64,000 nucleotides of DNA, taken from positions 62,001 to 126,000 of the forward strand of contig JAEBUN010000059.1 in the NCBI GenBank assembly GCA_023014365.1, given 5' to 3'. Numbering within the stretch: position 1 is the first letter of the stretch; each line of letters starts with the position of its first letter. The translations under genes were made by a program, and so were the position numbers. The notes beneath the pieces were generated by a model. The model ran no database searches. It worked only from the letters and a program-made list of their open reading frames with translations, and was not told the DNA's origin. The stretch is from Lepiota brunneoincarnata (taxonomy: Eukaryota > Basidiomycota > Agaricomycetes > Agaricales > Agaricaceae). Below, piece after piece: positions 55,501 to 63,204 of this stretch.

Positions 55501-56210
55501 GCGAACTCATGGTATTCCTCGGGGATGGACGAGAGGTCAGCCGGGTCATCGGAGACAGAAGAGGACGCGGCCGATGCGGAGGCGGCGGAAAGATTGATTC
55601 GGAATTGTTGGGAGCCAGGGAGCTTGGCAGCGCGGATAAAGGCAGGAGCGTTTATCAAGGAGATGTGCGGTTTCGCAAGGGGGACAGATTGGGACGAGGT
55701 CCCGGACAGGGGTGGTGAACCTAGGTCAGGAGAGTCAGGGGCGGCCATAGGCGGAGCCGATGCGGGTGCGACGCAGGTAGAGACGGAAGCAGGATTCTCG
55801 AGTAGGGATGGCCGGAAAGTAATACTGCCCAAAGCCCAGTCAATCAACGGATTGTAGCGGGTGAGCCAGTTGTGTCCTAAGACCACAGAACAGGAAGAGT
55901 CGAGCTGGGTGACATAAGTGTCCAAAATGATAGATTCACCGGAGGGGAAGGATACAGGCAGTTGCGCAAGCTCCGTAATGTAGGCGTTTGAGGTCCCATC
56001 AAATAACCGAAGTTCAATAGCCGGGATGGACGAGGTTGGAATACTATGAGAACGAACGAAAGAAGAGTCCACAAAACAGTGAGTAGAACCACTATCAACA
56101 AGAGCTTTGAAAGGAGAAAAAGAAGAAGAAAAGTCAGAACTAACTACATTGTCCGTTGTAGAAAGCGGGTCCGAAGCGGAGAGTACAGGAGCGGAAACAG
56201 AGGGTAACAA
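52545..56210 (-). CDS. Gypsy-2 pol polyprotein (PR-RT-RNase H-IN-chromodomain)
   Basis: 1,221 codons from the first ATG without interruption; the frame is also open upstream to the gag stop (56350), so it is probably made as Gag-Pol. Domains: aspartic protease ALVDSGSTHCF (about residue 36), RT with KIDLRHAYH and YLDDILIYSD (about 420), RNase H with ETDASDYALA, HDKELLAIF and VTDHKNLEYF (about 565-670), integrase with HFGQNKT...CKSCVTCMRS, then D (MDFIEKLP), D (TSDRSSEF) and E (GQTERTNQ), and a C-terminal chromodomain (EYEIARIVDSK...LYKVIWLGYE). All checked catalytic residues are present. It copies RNA to DNA and inserts it; the chromodomain probably steers insertion to marked chromatin. Confidence 0.93.
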   Translation of the reverse strand: MLPSVSAPVLSASDPLSTTDNVVSSDFSSSFSPFKALVDSGSTHCFVDSSFVRSHSIPTSSIPAIELRLFDGTSNAYITELAQLPVSFPSGESIILDTYVTQLDSSCSVVLGHNWLTRYNPLIDWALGSITFRPSLLENPASVSTCVAPASAPPMAAPDSPDLGSPPLSGTSSQSVPLAKPHISLINAPAFIRAAKLPGSQQFRINLSAASASAASSSVSDDPADLSSIPEEYHEFADVFSKSRADTLAPHRPYDLQINLEDGGQPPVGTIYSLSQSELGALRDFIDEHLSIGFIRPSTSPHGAPVLFVKKKDGSLRLCVDFRGLNRITKKDRYPLPLISDLLDSPRKARVYTKIDLRHAYHLVHVADGDEWKTAFRTRYGSFEWMVMPFGLTNAPATFQRFMNDIFKDMLDVCVTIYLDDILIYSDNHSIHRDQVKEVLKRLRQHGLYARPDKCQFHSDTVEYLGYILSPDGLRMDQSKVKTIQEWPEPKKVKDIQSFLGFANFYRRFIHGYSDIVVPLTRLTRKDVKWNFTDECCESFSSLKEAFISAPVLTSWAPDAQIIVETDASDYALAAILSIITDDGEVHPVAFHSRTFNPAELNYDTHDKELLAIFEAFRIWRHYLEGAPLTIDVVTDHKNLEYFCTTKILTRRQARWSEFLSQFHLVIRFRPGRLGTKPDALTRRWDVYPKGGNSDYASVNPHNFRPVFTHEQLAASVRATTLYAPSLRAAVVMDLDQLHRDILAALPADPTASAHLASPEGRWSVNDKGFLLLDDRIYVPDADNLRLRVLQYKHDHVLAGHFGQNKTLELIRREYTWPSVRTFVKDFCKSCVTCMRSKPQRHRPYGLLKQLPIPERPWNSISMDFIEKLPASSGYDAILVIVDRLTKQSLFIPTYDTVTSSDLARLFVLHVFSKHGVPEHVTSDRSSEFVSHFFRSLGQALDMKLHFTSGYHPEGDGQTERTNQTLEQYLRVYCNYQQDNWSELLPLAEFAYNNAPSATTGISPFFANKGYHPNITVHPERDLASARARHFAVDLDDLHTTLKSEIALAQQRYQTSADARRLPAPDFKVGQKVFVKAQFFRTTRPSKKLSEKYLGPYEIIAQAGTHSLTLRLPDSMRGVHPVFHVSMLEPATPNTIPARSDPPPAPVSIDGEPEYEIARIVDSKIDRRRACKLLYKVIWLGYEDTEEESSWLPATKLEHAIDLVEAFHSSYPAKPGPLHSL

Positions 56211-56347
56211 AGTAACTAAAGGAGAAGTTAATGTAATATGAAGAGAGTTTGGATCGGAAAGAGCGGACGCATTGAGACGGAAACTCTCTGGAGCACAGCA
56301 GAGTTCAATGCGATCCTCAGTCTGTGCAGAGGCCTGAGGACCGCCGA

Positions 56348-56357
56348 CTATTTTTCC
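56348..56357 (-). promoter_or_regulatory. Putative -1 frameshift site at the Gypsy-2 gag stop
   Basis: In element orientation the codons are GAA AAA TAG. If the AAA tRNA slips back one base it re-pairs with AAA and the next codon becomes ATA; that frame is open into pol. It is not the classical X XXY YYZ heptamer, so the mechanism is inferred from frame continuity only. Confidence 0.5.
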
Positions 56358-57748
56358 GAGCTCGGGAGAGCCGGCGCGTCTGTCTCGGGGAGCTGAGCCT
56401 GTCGGCCTTTAGCCTTGGCATCAGGGAATTTTTTCTTGTCGCAGTTAGCAGCCCTGTGATTGGGATCTGCGCAGACAAGGCAGAGGTTATTGTCGAAACG
56501 TCGTTGACGTTCCTCGGGGGTTAATTTACCGTCCTTACCAAGTTTACTAGTAAGGTCGGATTTGTGCGGGGCCGATTTCTGACCGGCGGACGGGTTGGGC
56601 GGATTGCCCTTGAGGCTGGTGTTGGGCGTGCTGCCTCTGTTATTATTGGCAGGCTTGGCGGCAGGTTGCGGGTTGGTCGAGGTGGAAGGGGATGGGTTAC
56701 CTCCAGGTTTCCTAGAGGCGGTCGGGTCCGAAACGGATTTGGCGCGGGCCTTCTCGCGTTGGCGTTCCCAGTAGCGAGCGTCGATCTTCATCGCTGCTGC
56801 TCGCATTTCGATGAAGGTGTCGGGCTTGCCGTCGGGCCGATTGGACAGAATGTCCTGGATGCGGTCGGGGAGGCCTTTGTAGTAGCGGTGACAGAATACT
56901 TCGTCACCCCAGCGGAGTTGGCCAGCTAGACGGAGGAAATCGACGTTGTAGATGGCGATCTTCTCGTCGTAGCGCATTCGGAGGGAGTCGAGCTGCTCAG
57001 CAGCTTCTCCGGTCGGATCCGCGGGACCGAAATTGGTCTGCAGTTCCAGGGTGAACTGGTCCCAGTCCTCGATCCAGTCGTGTATTATTCCATGGTTGTC
57101 GGCCTCGTTGAGGCCGATTTCGAAGTGTTGCTGTGCCACGCCTGTGAGGTATGTCAACGCGAAGTTGACCTTGGTGGCGGGGATTGCGAACTGGGCCGGG
57201 TTAGTACGGAAATAGAGCCGACATTGGAAGAGGAAGGGTTTGAGTTTGGCGGGGTCGGAACCTGTAAAGATGTCAGGTTCGCGAGCTTTGGTACGGGGAG
57301 ATCGAGGAGGCTGTGGGGCTTGAGAGTTCCCACGGCCGTCCATTTGGTCGGCTATGCGTTGGAAAACTCGGAGTATGAGTCTATCATGGTCGTCTCGGGT
57401 GTTGCCAGGTGGGATGTTGTTGTTGTTGTCGCCGTTGTCTGATGGTTCGTCGTCGCCCGGGGGCCCGTCCCCATTGTCAGGGTAGTCGTCGGGATCACCA
57501 GGGTCGCTGGGATCAGGATTGGGGTCGGGGCCGTCGTCGGGGCCGTCGGGAGTCCGGAATACTGAAGGTTGTATATCTTCAGAGAAACGGTCTGGGGTCG
57601 AGGGTGCAATCGATTGTTGGTGAGAGCGAGAAGCCCTCGGGGAGTCGGGTTGCAGTTCCTCGGAAGGAGGTTGTCGAGTGATGCGTTTGCTACGGCGAGC
57701 GGCTGGAGTTACCAGAGTGCGAGTACGGGTAACTGTTCGAGAGACCAT
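56348..57748 (-). CDS. Gypsy-2 gag (capsid/nucleocapsid)
   Basis: 466 codons, ATG 57748 to TAG 56348. The first 150 residues are Pro/Asp/Gly-rich and probably disordered. The central part is a Ty3-type capsid (FLFQCRLYFRTNPAQF, WDQFTLELQTNFGP, LRMRYDEKIAIYNVDF). A CCHC knuckle CLVCADPNHRAANC lies at about residue 423. The pol frame is -1 relative to gag, and the stop follows GAA AAA, so a -1 shift at the A run would join them. Confidence 0.92.
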   Translation of the reverse strand: MVSRTVTRTRTLVTPAARRSKRITRQPPSEELQPDSPRASRSHQQSIAPSTPDRFSEDIQPSVFRTPDGPDDGPDPNPDPSDPGDPDDYPDNGDGPPGDDEPSDNGDNNNNIPPGNTRDDHDRLILRVFQRIADQMDGRGNSQAPQPPRSPRTKAREPDIFTGSDPAKLKPFLFQCRLYFRTNPAQFAIPATKVNFALTYLTGVAQQHFEIGLNEADNHGIIHDWIEDWDQFTLELQTNFGPADPTGEAAEQLDSLRMRYDEKIAIYNVDFLRLAGQLRWGDEVFCHRYYKGLPDRIQDILSNRPDGKPDTFIEMRAAAMKIDARYWERQREKARAKSVSDPTASRKPGGNPSPSTSTNPQPAAKPANNNRGSTPNTSLKGNPPNPSAGQKSAPHKSDLTSKLGKDGKLTPEERQRRFDNNLCLVCADPNHRAANCDKKKFPDAKAKGRQAQLPETDAPALPSSEK

Positions 57749-57801
57749 GGTTAGAAAAATTCAGAGTGTGGTGGACAGGAGGAGTTTGAGTCTGATAATA
57801 C

Positions 57802-58452
57802 TGTTAGAGCCGGTGCGGGTCGGGACCGAAGCGGAGGGTCGGGGTGGTATCCTTGGTATAAGGTAACCGGGGGACAGGGCGAAGTCAGTACGTAGACTTC
57901 GGGACCGAGGTGGAGTACGTCGGGCGGGGGGTTGGACTTGCGGCCTCAGCTTATGTGCTGTGCCCTCCTACTGTCCTAGTCCGTATTTCAGGAAGTCGGA
58001 GCCGAAGCGGAGCGAGGCAGAAGAGAGGAGAGGATATGGAACAGGGAGCTGGTCCGCTGCTCGATTCGATTATCAGACTGAGGAGTACAAGCCAAGTACC
58101 TACGGTATATATACTACTGGCCTTACGAACTATGACTCGTACTGACTACGTGCGGAGTGAAGCGGAGACCCATATGGTTACAAACGGATTACAAACAAAA
58201 TGGAGACCGGTACGGGTATGGAGACTGGTAACGTATCTTGACTACGGACGGGAAATGGAGATGGGGAAATAGAGACAGCGAGGTTCAGGTGACCACGGCA
58301 CGTGTGGAGGTGGTCGCGTGATCGGGGCAGTGGGTTGCGGTCGGAGTGAGTCGGGGCCGAGTCGGAGGGCAGAGGGTTGTTGTGTGGAACACACGTGGAG
58401 TCGAGAAGCCGAAGTTTAAGTGATTAGACTTATAGTTGGCATGGATATGACA
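57802..58452 (-). repeat. Gypsy-2 5' LTR
   Basis: On the + strand TGTTAGAGCC...GGATATGACA, 651 bp, TATATATA near 58104. The base pairs just inside it in element orientation read GTATTATCAGACTC, without the TGG that starts most tRNA primer-binding sites. Confidence 0.95.
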
Positions 58453-58968
58453 CCTTGCCATAGTGGCAATAGTCTCTGCCACCTTGGTATCGCCATCCCT
58501 AGAGACCAGAGGGGCAGTGGCCACCTGAGCAAAGAAGCACTTAGCATCCCTAGGCTTGGTGGAGAGATTGACCTTAGGCAGTGGCGGGAACGCCATCCGC
58601 ACATAGGACATGCCTGCCTGCGAAGGCCCAGGACCCAGAGGGTTGGGTGGCTTTGCTGGGGGAGGGGGGGCCTTACCCTTGCCCTTGTTGCCCCTAGGGG
58701 TGGTGGACTTGGCCACACTTGACCCCACTGCCTGGGTGGTGTGGGAGTCAGGGGCCATGTCCATGGGGGCTGGACCAGAGGGCAGAGCCTCGATCGCAAG
58801 CCAGGAATGGGGGGCTACAGTGACACCCTTAGGGATTGTTTTAGCTGCCTCCAGGATAGGTTGGCATATGCCCTCCCTGAAGGGTCACATGCCATTGATA
58901 ATAGAGGCCTGCAGCATCTCCTCGTCCATGTGGCCATCCAGGGCATAGTCAAGGAACCCACTGTGATG
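58453..58968 (-). pseudogene. LINE-A4 ORF1, middle piece
   Basis: Reverse strand: IPKGVTVAPHSWLAIEALP, SGPAPMDMAPDSHTTQAVG, KGKAPPPPAKPPNPLGPG, MSYVRMAFPPLPKVNLST, then PLVSRDGDTKVAETIATMAR at the Gypsy-2 insertion. It matches LINE-A2 ORF1 after 30522. Confidence 0.75.
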
Positions 58969-59650
58969 TCCCCTGCAGCCCATGTATCTCCACAGTGGGG
59001 CCTGGATCCTGCATGCTCACTCAGTGTCAGTGATGGGCCAGATGACACATGCTATTCTTAACCACATGCCGATAGGGAGCTATTGGAGGCGCTTTTTCCT
59101 GCAGGAGGACTATTCCTGCCGCTGCAGGTTTCGGGAGGAAACTTGTGAGCATGTGTTTTGGGGCTGCCCTAGGCACTCCATGGTAGGGGTCCTGGCTACA
59201 GTCGAGGCCCTCATTGCTTTCCTTGAGGTGTCACCAACTGCATTCGCATTCGCTAAGAGGGCAGGGCCCCCTCCGGGGTATTGGCTAGTAGCTCTGCCTG
59301 GTGCCCAGTTGGGTCCAGGCTGGGGCATCAGTTATTCCCCTGCCACCTTCGGGTGGCATGTAGGGATTTACGTGGGAATTGACCCCTAACCCCCAATAAG
59401 GGGGGGGACCTCGCTTTGGTCTGGTTCTTGCACCGCATGCTGGGCAGCAGCCATCTTCCCACCTCCGTTAACTTGGGGCAGCTTTATCCTGGGCATAGGG
59501 AAACGCATGCCCACATCTGCGGTCATGCGTTGTATGTACAGATACCCTGTAGTGTACAGCTCAGGTTGTACCATAGTTAGTAGCTGCACGTGGCCCCCCT
59601 ACATGGCCTGCATTATAAATTGGAGATTTTTTTAAAAAAAAAAAAAAAAA
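58969..59650 (+). mobile_element. LINE-B5: short truncated LINE-B in LINE-A4
   Basis: Only the zinc-motif end of ORF2 (YLHSGAWILHAHSVSVM to CPRHSM, with FFLQEDYSCRCRFREETCEH) and the 3' UTR with stem-loop, ending TTGGAGATTTTTTTA(n) at 59650. Flanks CCCACTGTGAT (58957-58967) and CCCACTACAAC (59651-59661) form a diverged TSD. Confidence 0.85.
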
Positions 59651-59997
59651 CCCACTACAACCAGTGGCCTTGAGAAGTTGGTTGTAGGCAAGCCACACTT
59701 GCTCCCATGACAGACCAGTAAGCAGCTCCTTAGTATGCTCTGCAAGATACTGGGCCACATTCTCCAATGACTCCCCTATGGCCTGCATGTTCATTGCCTG
59801 ACTCAGGGCAGACATATTTGCCTCAAAGTCCAACCTGAGGGAGGAGACAAGTGGGGGGGCAAAGAGGGGATGACCCCCTTTGCTAGAGTTGCACTGTGGA
59901 CATTTAGAGGACAACTGTGAGTCGTTAGAGAAGTTGGAGAGGCGAGAGACAGGGCAAGCCTGCTGCGGCATCTCTACCAGGTCTACCACCATCCCGT
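59651..59997 (-). pseudogene. LINE-A4 ORF1, N-terminal piece
   Basis: Reverse strand: VVDLVEMPQQACPVSRLSNF, MNMQAIGESLENVAQYLAEH, SWEQVWLAYNQLLKATG. It matches LINE-A2 ORF1 at 20030-20350 and joins 61299-61400 (SLSSPRSPTTAPTSLSGIAA) across X3. Confidence 0.75.
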
Positions 59998-61298
59998 TGA
60001 AAAGGTAGAAACTTTCGTAGGTTTTAATATAGATAGGGGGCTCGTTTTCACTAAGCTTAGCCGCTATTCGATAAGCTTAAGCTAATACAAGTGGAATGAG
60101 ATAGATAATGAACAGTTTCGTCTTTTAGGGTGTTCTGGGGGTGCGTTCTGACAGCGAAATTCAAGAGAGTAGTGTTTTTAGAGGTTAACGAACAGCCATT
60201 GAAGTTATCTTAGCCGTACGGTGCAACAATGAAAGGACAATCCCTGTCAATTCAAAGCGCTGGGTCTCTGGTCTCTGGTCTCTGGTCTCTGAACTCTGGT
60301 CTCTGTCTCTGTCTCTGTCTCTAGCACTCTGGAACTCTAAACTCTGAACTCTGGTCTCTGTCTCTGTCCCTGGGTTGGTTGACGACCGAAGAAATCACAC
60401 TTAACGACGCACACTAAATAGCCCTCTGAAACCGTTCTTGATCACGGCTCGCAGACTTGCGTGTGGAAGTGGGGGTGAGACCTCTCCCTTCTCCACGAAC
60501 AAGTGCGACCGTATTTATATTGTTTAGATACATACGAGAGATAGTAAATATGAAATAGAAAACAATAAGCTTAATTGTTACAGGCACTGTAGAACATTTT
60601 GGAAGGTTCGGCAGCATTTCTACCTCACCCTGGGTTATGGGTTTTTCTCTGATTAACGAATGGCAATCCAGCCAGACGTGCTCCATGCTCGGCTGCATTA
60701 TTCTGCGTCCACGCGAGCGCGTTAAGTTTCCGGATCAATTATGATCGGAATGTATAGCGGATGGACAATCCCTTGATCCGTTGTAATTAATCTCAGTTAA
60801 GCAGAATGCTGAAGTGCCGGGACCCACAAAGCACTCGTCAATTAGGAGTCTTTGATGTTTCTAGGGTTTTGGGCATCGGGTATTGCCTCCTGAACGTTGG
60901 ACATTCCGTTCCGTGGTCCGGTCATCATTATTGAACTCGCTATAGACGTAATACGCCTGCGACAGCCGCTAGGTACATTCTTTTATGTTCAAACGCATTC
61001 GGGTTCATCAGAAAACTGCTCGTAAGGTCCCTGGATGCGACCGGGGTATACTCGATAGGCTATGTAGAGTCCTGAATCCCTCCGGAGAGCGTTCTGATAG
61101 CTTGGTTCACTAAGCTTAGTGATAATGAGCTGGTTTGAACACTTCTGAGGCTCGAATATCCTCAGTTCGGTCGAACTGGCTACTACGGGATATAGTACCA
61201 ATCCTCTATAGAGTTCTTTAATGATATAGCCAATGATTCTATGTAGAGAATCGTTCCGGAGTACGGAATTCATGTATAGGCATGAAATCGGCGTATCA
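59998..61298 (-). repeat. Element X3 (reverse orientation)
   Basis: Third copy of element X, begins TGAAAAGGTAG and ends GGCGTATCA on the + strand, exact 4-bp duplication CCGT (59994-59997 and 61299-61302), 1,301 bp as in X1. Both frames noted in X1 are open here. Confidence 0.85.
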
Positions 61299-61515
61299 CC
61301 GTGTGGTGGGGAGGTAGCATGGATGTTTGCAGCGATGCCAGACAGGCTAGTGGGGGCAGTGGTGGGGCTCCTAGGGGAGCTGAGGGACAGTGTGTTCAAG
61401 GGGTCTGTGGAGGGGGTAGGGGGGGGACTGTGGCCTTGGCTGTGGGATCTGCCACAATCTGCCCCTCCTCACGAAGCCTGTTGAGAGGCTGAGAAGGACA
61501 TGTTCAGGTAAGGTT
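61299..61515 (-). other. LINE-A4 ORF1 start and 5' leader
   Basis: The reverse strand reads into ORF1 at SLSSPRSPTTAPTSLSG. Beyond about 61405 it has no match to the LINE-A2 leader. No independent gene seen. Confidence 0.5.
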
Positions 61516-61821
61516 ACCACTGGTCAAATCCAACAGTGGGGGTGTGCAGTATGAGACACTGAGTGAGGATGTGGGTGTGGCTGTGCATGTTACTGGTAGT
61601 GGTACCAGATCAAGAAGTAATACCAATCATCCTTCTTAACACTCTCAGTAAACTTATTGAGAAAATGATCTTGTGTCACTTGCAGTTTGAGGCTGTCAAG
61701 TTTGGCATGTTCCATCCAAACCAGTTTGGCAGCAGTGCTCCTTTCCCTCTTACCACCATCATCCTCCTCTTATATTATTTTCTACTCCTAATCTACAGGC
61801 AGCTGTCCCATTTTTAGTGGG

Positions 61822-62139
61822 TTGTCTACAATATTCCACCTCTCTTTGCCCTTCTGGAGCGTCCCGGGGCTGTCTGGGGTTGTTGGGGAGTTGGGTGTGC
61901 CCTTGGCAAAGGTGCTTAAAGGCTGGGTATACTGGCTGCCTGATGAGCTGGCGATTCTGGGTAGTCTCTGCTGGGATCAGTGGATCTCTGGCTGGCCAAA
62001 ATGGGTTAGGAATCCCCCTGGGCACATCCTGGGTGGGTTTGCAGTGGGACAACTGCGCTCCTCACCAAGCTCTCATGAAGCCTGTAGCAAGTGTGCTTCC
62101 CCCAAATACCCCCTCACGAGTAGGAAGTCTCCCACTTGA
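61822..62139 (+). CDS. Small ORF of the Z 5' module, open in Z2
   Basis: 105 codons, ATG 61822 to TGA 62137. Reads MSTIFHLSLPFWSVPGLSG, VPLAKVLKGWVYWLPDEL, CWDQWISGWPKWVRNPPG, then CSKCASPKYPLTSRKSPT. Most of the sequence is shared with Z1. Family not recognised; it may be a captured host exon or chance. It follows an intron-like TTTTCTACTCCTAATCTACAG. Confidence 0.35.
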   Translation: MSTIFHLSLPFWSVPGLSGVVGELGVPLAKVLKGWVYWLPDELAILGSLCWDQWISGWPKWVRNPPGHILGGFAVGQLRSSPSSHEACSKCASPKYPLTSRKSPT

Positions 62140-62817
62140 AAACAAGGGCATACCCACAAGGGACCGAGAGGATAGGGGACGGTAAGAGGGGGCATAGCCA
62201 TGAAAACAAGCTGACCGAGAGGACAGGCTACCCCCCTCCTGCATTCCAAGTGAGTAAAGCTCAGCCAGGTGCAGGGCATTAGTAGGGATCACCCAAACTC
62301 CAGGGCAGCTCTCATGCTGCAACTTCCATCCCAGTAGCGGCCCCTGCAAGACAGTAAGCCTGGACAGTTATATAGGGATCCGTGCTTATTGCAGATCTGG
62401 GCAACCAGATCTCAATCACAAACCGGCTGCTGGGTAACGGGAAGGTGGTCCAGAGGTCGCACCCCAGATAGCCACTGGGCCATAGTGGTTCATTCAGAGA
62501 ATGGCAAACTGGCTTGAGAGATCAAGATCTGGGTTTATCAGTTTGAGTTGTTATCATGTCAGTGGTTCTAGCGTGAGCCTGTGAGTTGAGTGGTGGAGTT
62601 TAGCCCGCCTTGTACACCCTTTAGGAAGGCCTTCTGTGCCAACCTGCTACCCTGGGGATTACCTAGTTGGGAGGGCAATGGGTTTGGGGTGTTCCACATT
62701 TTTGCACCACCTCATGTAAGTCCAGCCTGTTGGCTTTAGTGCTGCACCAATTAGGGAGGCTGTTAGTGTGCCAACCCATGCCCCTGGGCGCACCACCTAT
62801 AGGGGAGGCCCCTGCCT

Positions 62818-63204
62818 GTGTCTATGGCAAGTAAAGCTCAGTCTGGCATGGGAGCAATGGGTGCCATAGCACTCATCTCATGCCAAGCAGGCCATGTTGG
62901 GATCATGTGGAGTTTGCCTGCAAGGGGCTCCTTGGACAGGATATCTGTTGCTGGCACAGCACAGGCAATCCGCACTATACTCGGCCACACCCCTATAGGG
63001 GAGTACCACACTAGAATCCACCCCCAGGAGGATCACTCCTGTCCTTGTGGGTTGTGGCTTGAGACCTGCACCCACATTCTCACTTCTTGTCTGAAGTATA
63101 CATGGTGTAGCAGGTTACCCCATGACCTCAACGCCCTTTTGGGCTTTCTGGAACGCAATCCCTCTGCATTTGCATTCCTATCCCGGCTCCAAGGGGTGGG
63201 ATAA
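62818..63204 (+). CDS. Fusion ORF: Z module plus LINE-A zinc motif
   Basis: An open frame of 128 codons (first ATG 62824) beginning MASKAQSGMGAMGAIALISC in the Z module and passing in frame into LINE-A ORF2 C-terminus at RISVAGTAQAIRTILGHTPI, with zinc motif HPQEDHSCPCGLWLETCTH, ending TGA 63202. In Z1 the same joint is out of frame. Expression is unknown. Confidence 0.35.
   Translation: MSMASKAQSGMGAMGAIALISCQAGHVGIMWSLPARGSLDRISVAGTAQAIRTILGHTPIGEYHTRIHPQEDHSCPCGLWLETCTHILTSCLKYTWCSRLPHDLNALLGFLERNPSAFAFLSRLQGVG

Larger units (their letters stand above)
50607..58452 (-). mobile_element. Gypsy-2: near-intact Ty3/Gypsy chromodomain retrotransposon
   Basis: A complete element on the reverse strand: 5' LTR 57802-58452, gag 56348-57748, pol 52545-56350, an oppositely oriented spliced gene 51390-52475, polypurine tract 51258-51270, 3' LTR 50607-51257. 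The 5-bp TSD CCTTG (50602-50606 and 58453-58457) is exact. The LTRs are each 651 bp and I found five differences, all CpG transitions. gag and pol have no internal stops. It is inserted in LINE-A4 ORF1, between TIATMAR and AFPHLSP. Confidence 0.95.
50227..61515 (-). mobile_element. LINE-A4: reverse-strand LINE-A 5' part, heavily interrupted
   Basis: Reverse-strand ORF1 of LINE-A in four pieces: 61299-about 61405, 59651-59997, 58453-58968 and 50227-50606. They join across X3, LINE-B5 and Gypsy-2 at matching duplications. It stops at 50227, against the LINE-A3 poly(A); the rest of ORF1 and ORF2 are not in the window. The outer 110 bases (61405-61515) are probably its 5' leader and differ from that of LINE-A2. 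Confidence 0.75.

Noticed and set aside
59651..61405. A separate gene family on the reverse strand next to X3
   Set aside because: The pieces match LINE-A2 ORF1 N-terminus (19900-20460) and join across X3 at the CCGT duplication.
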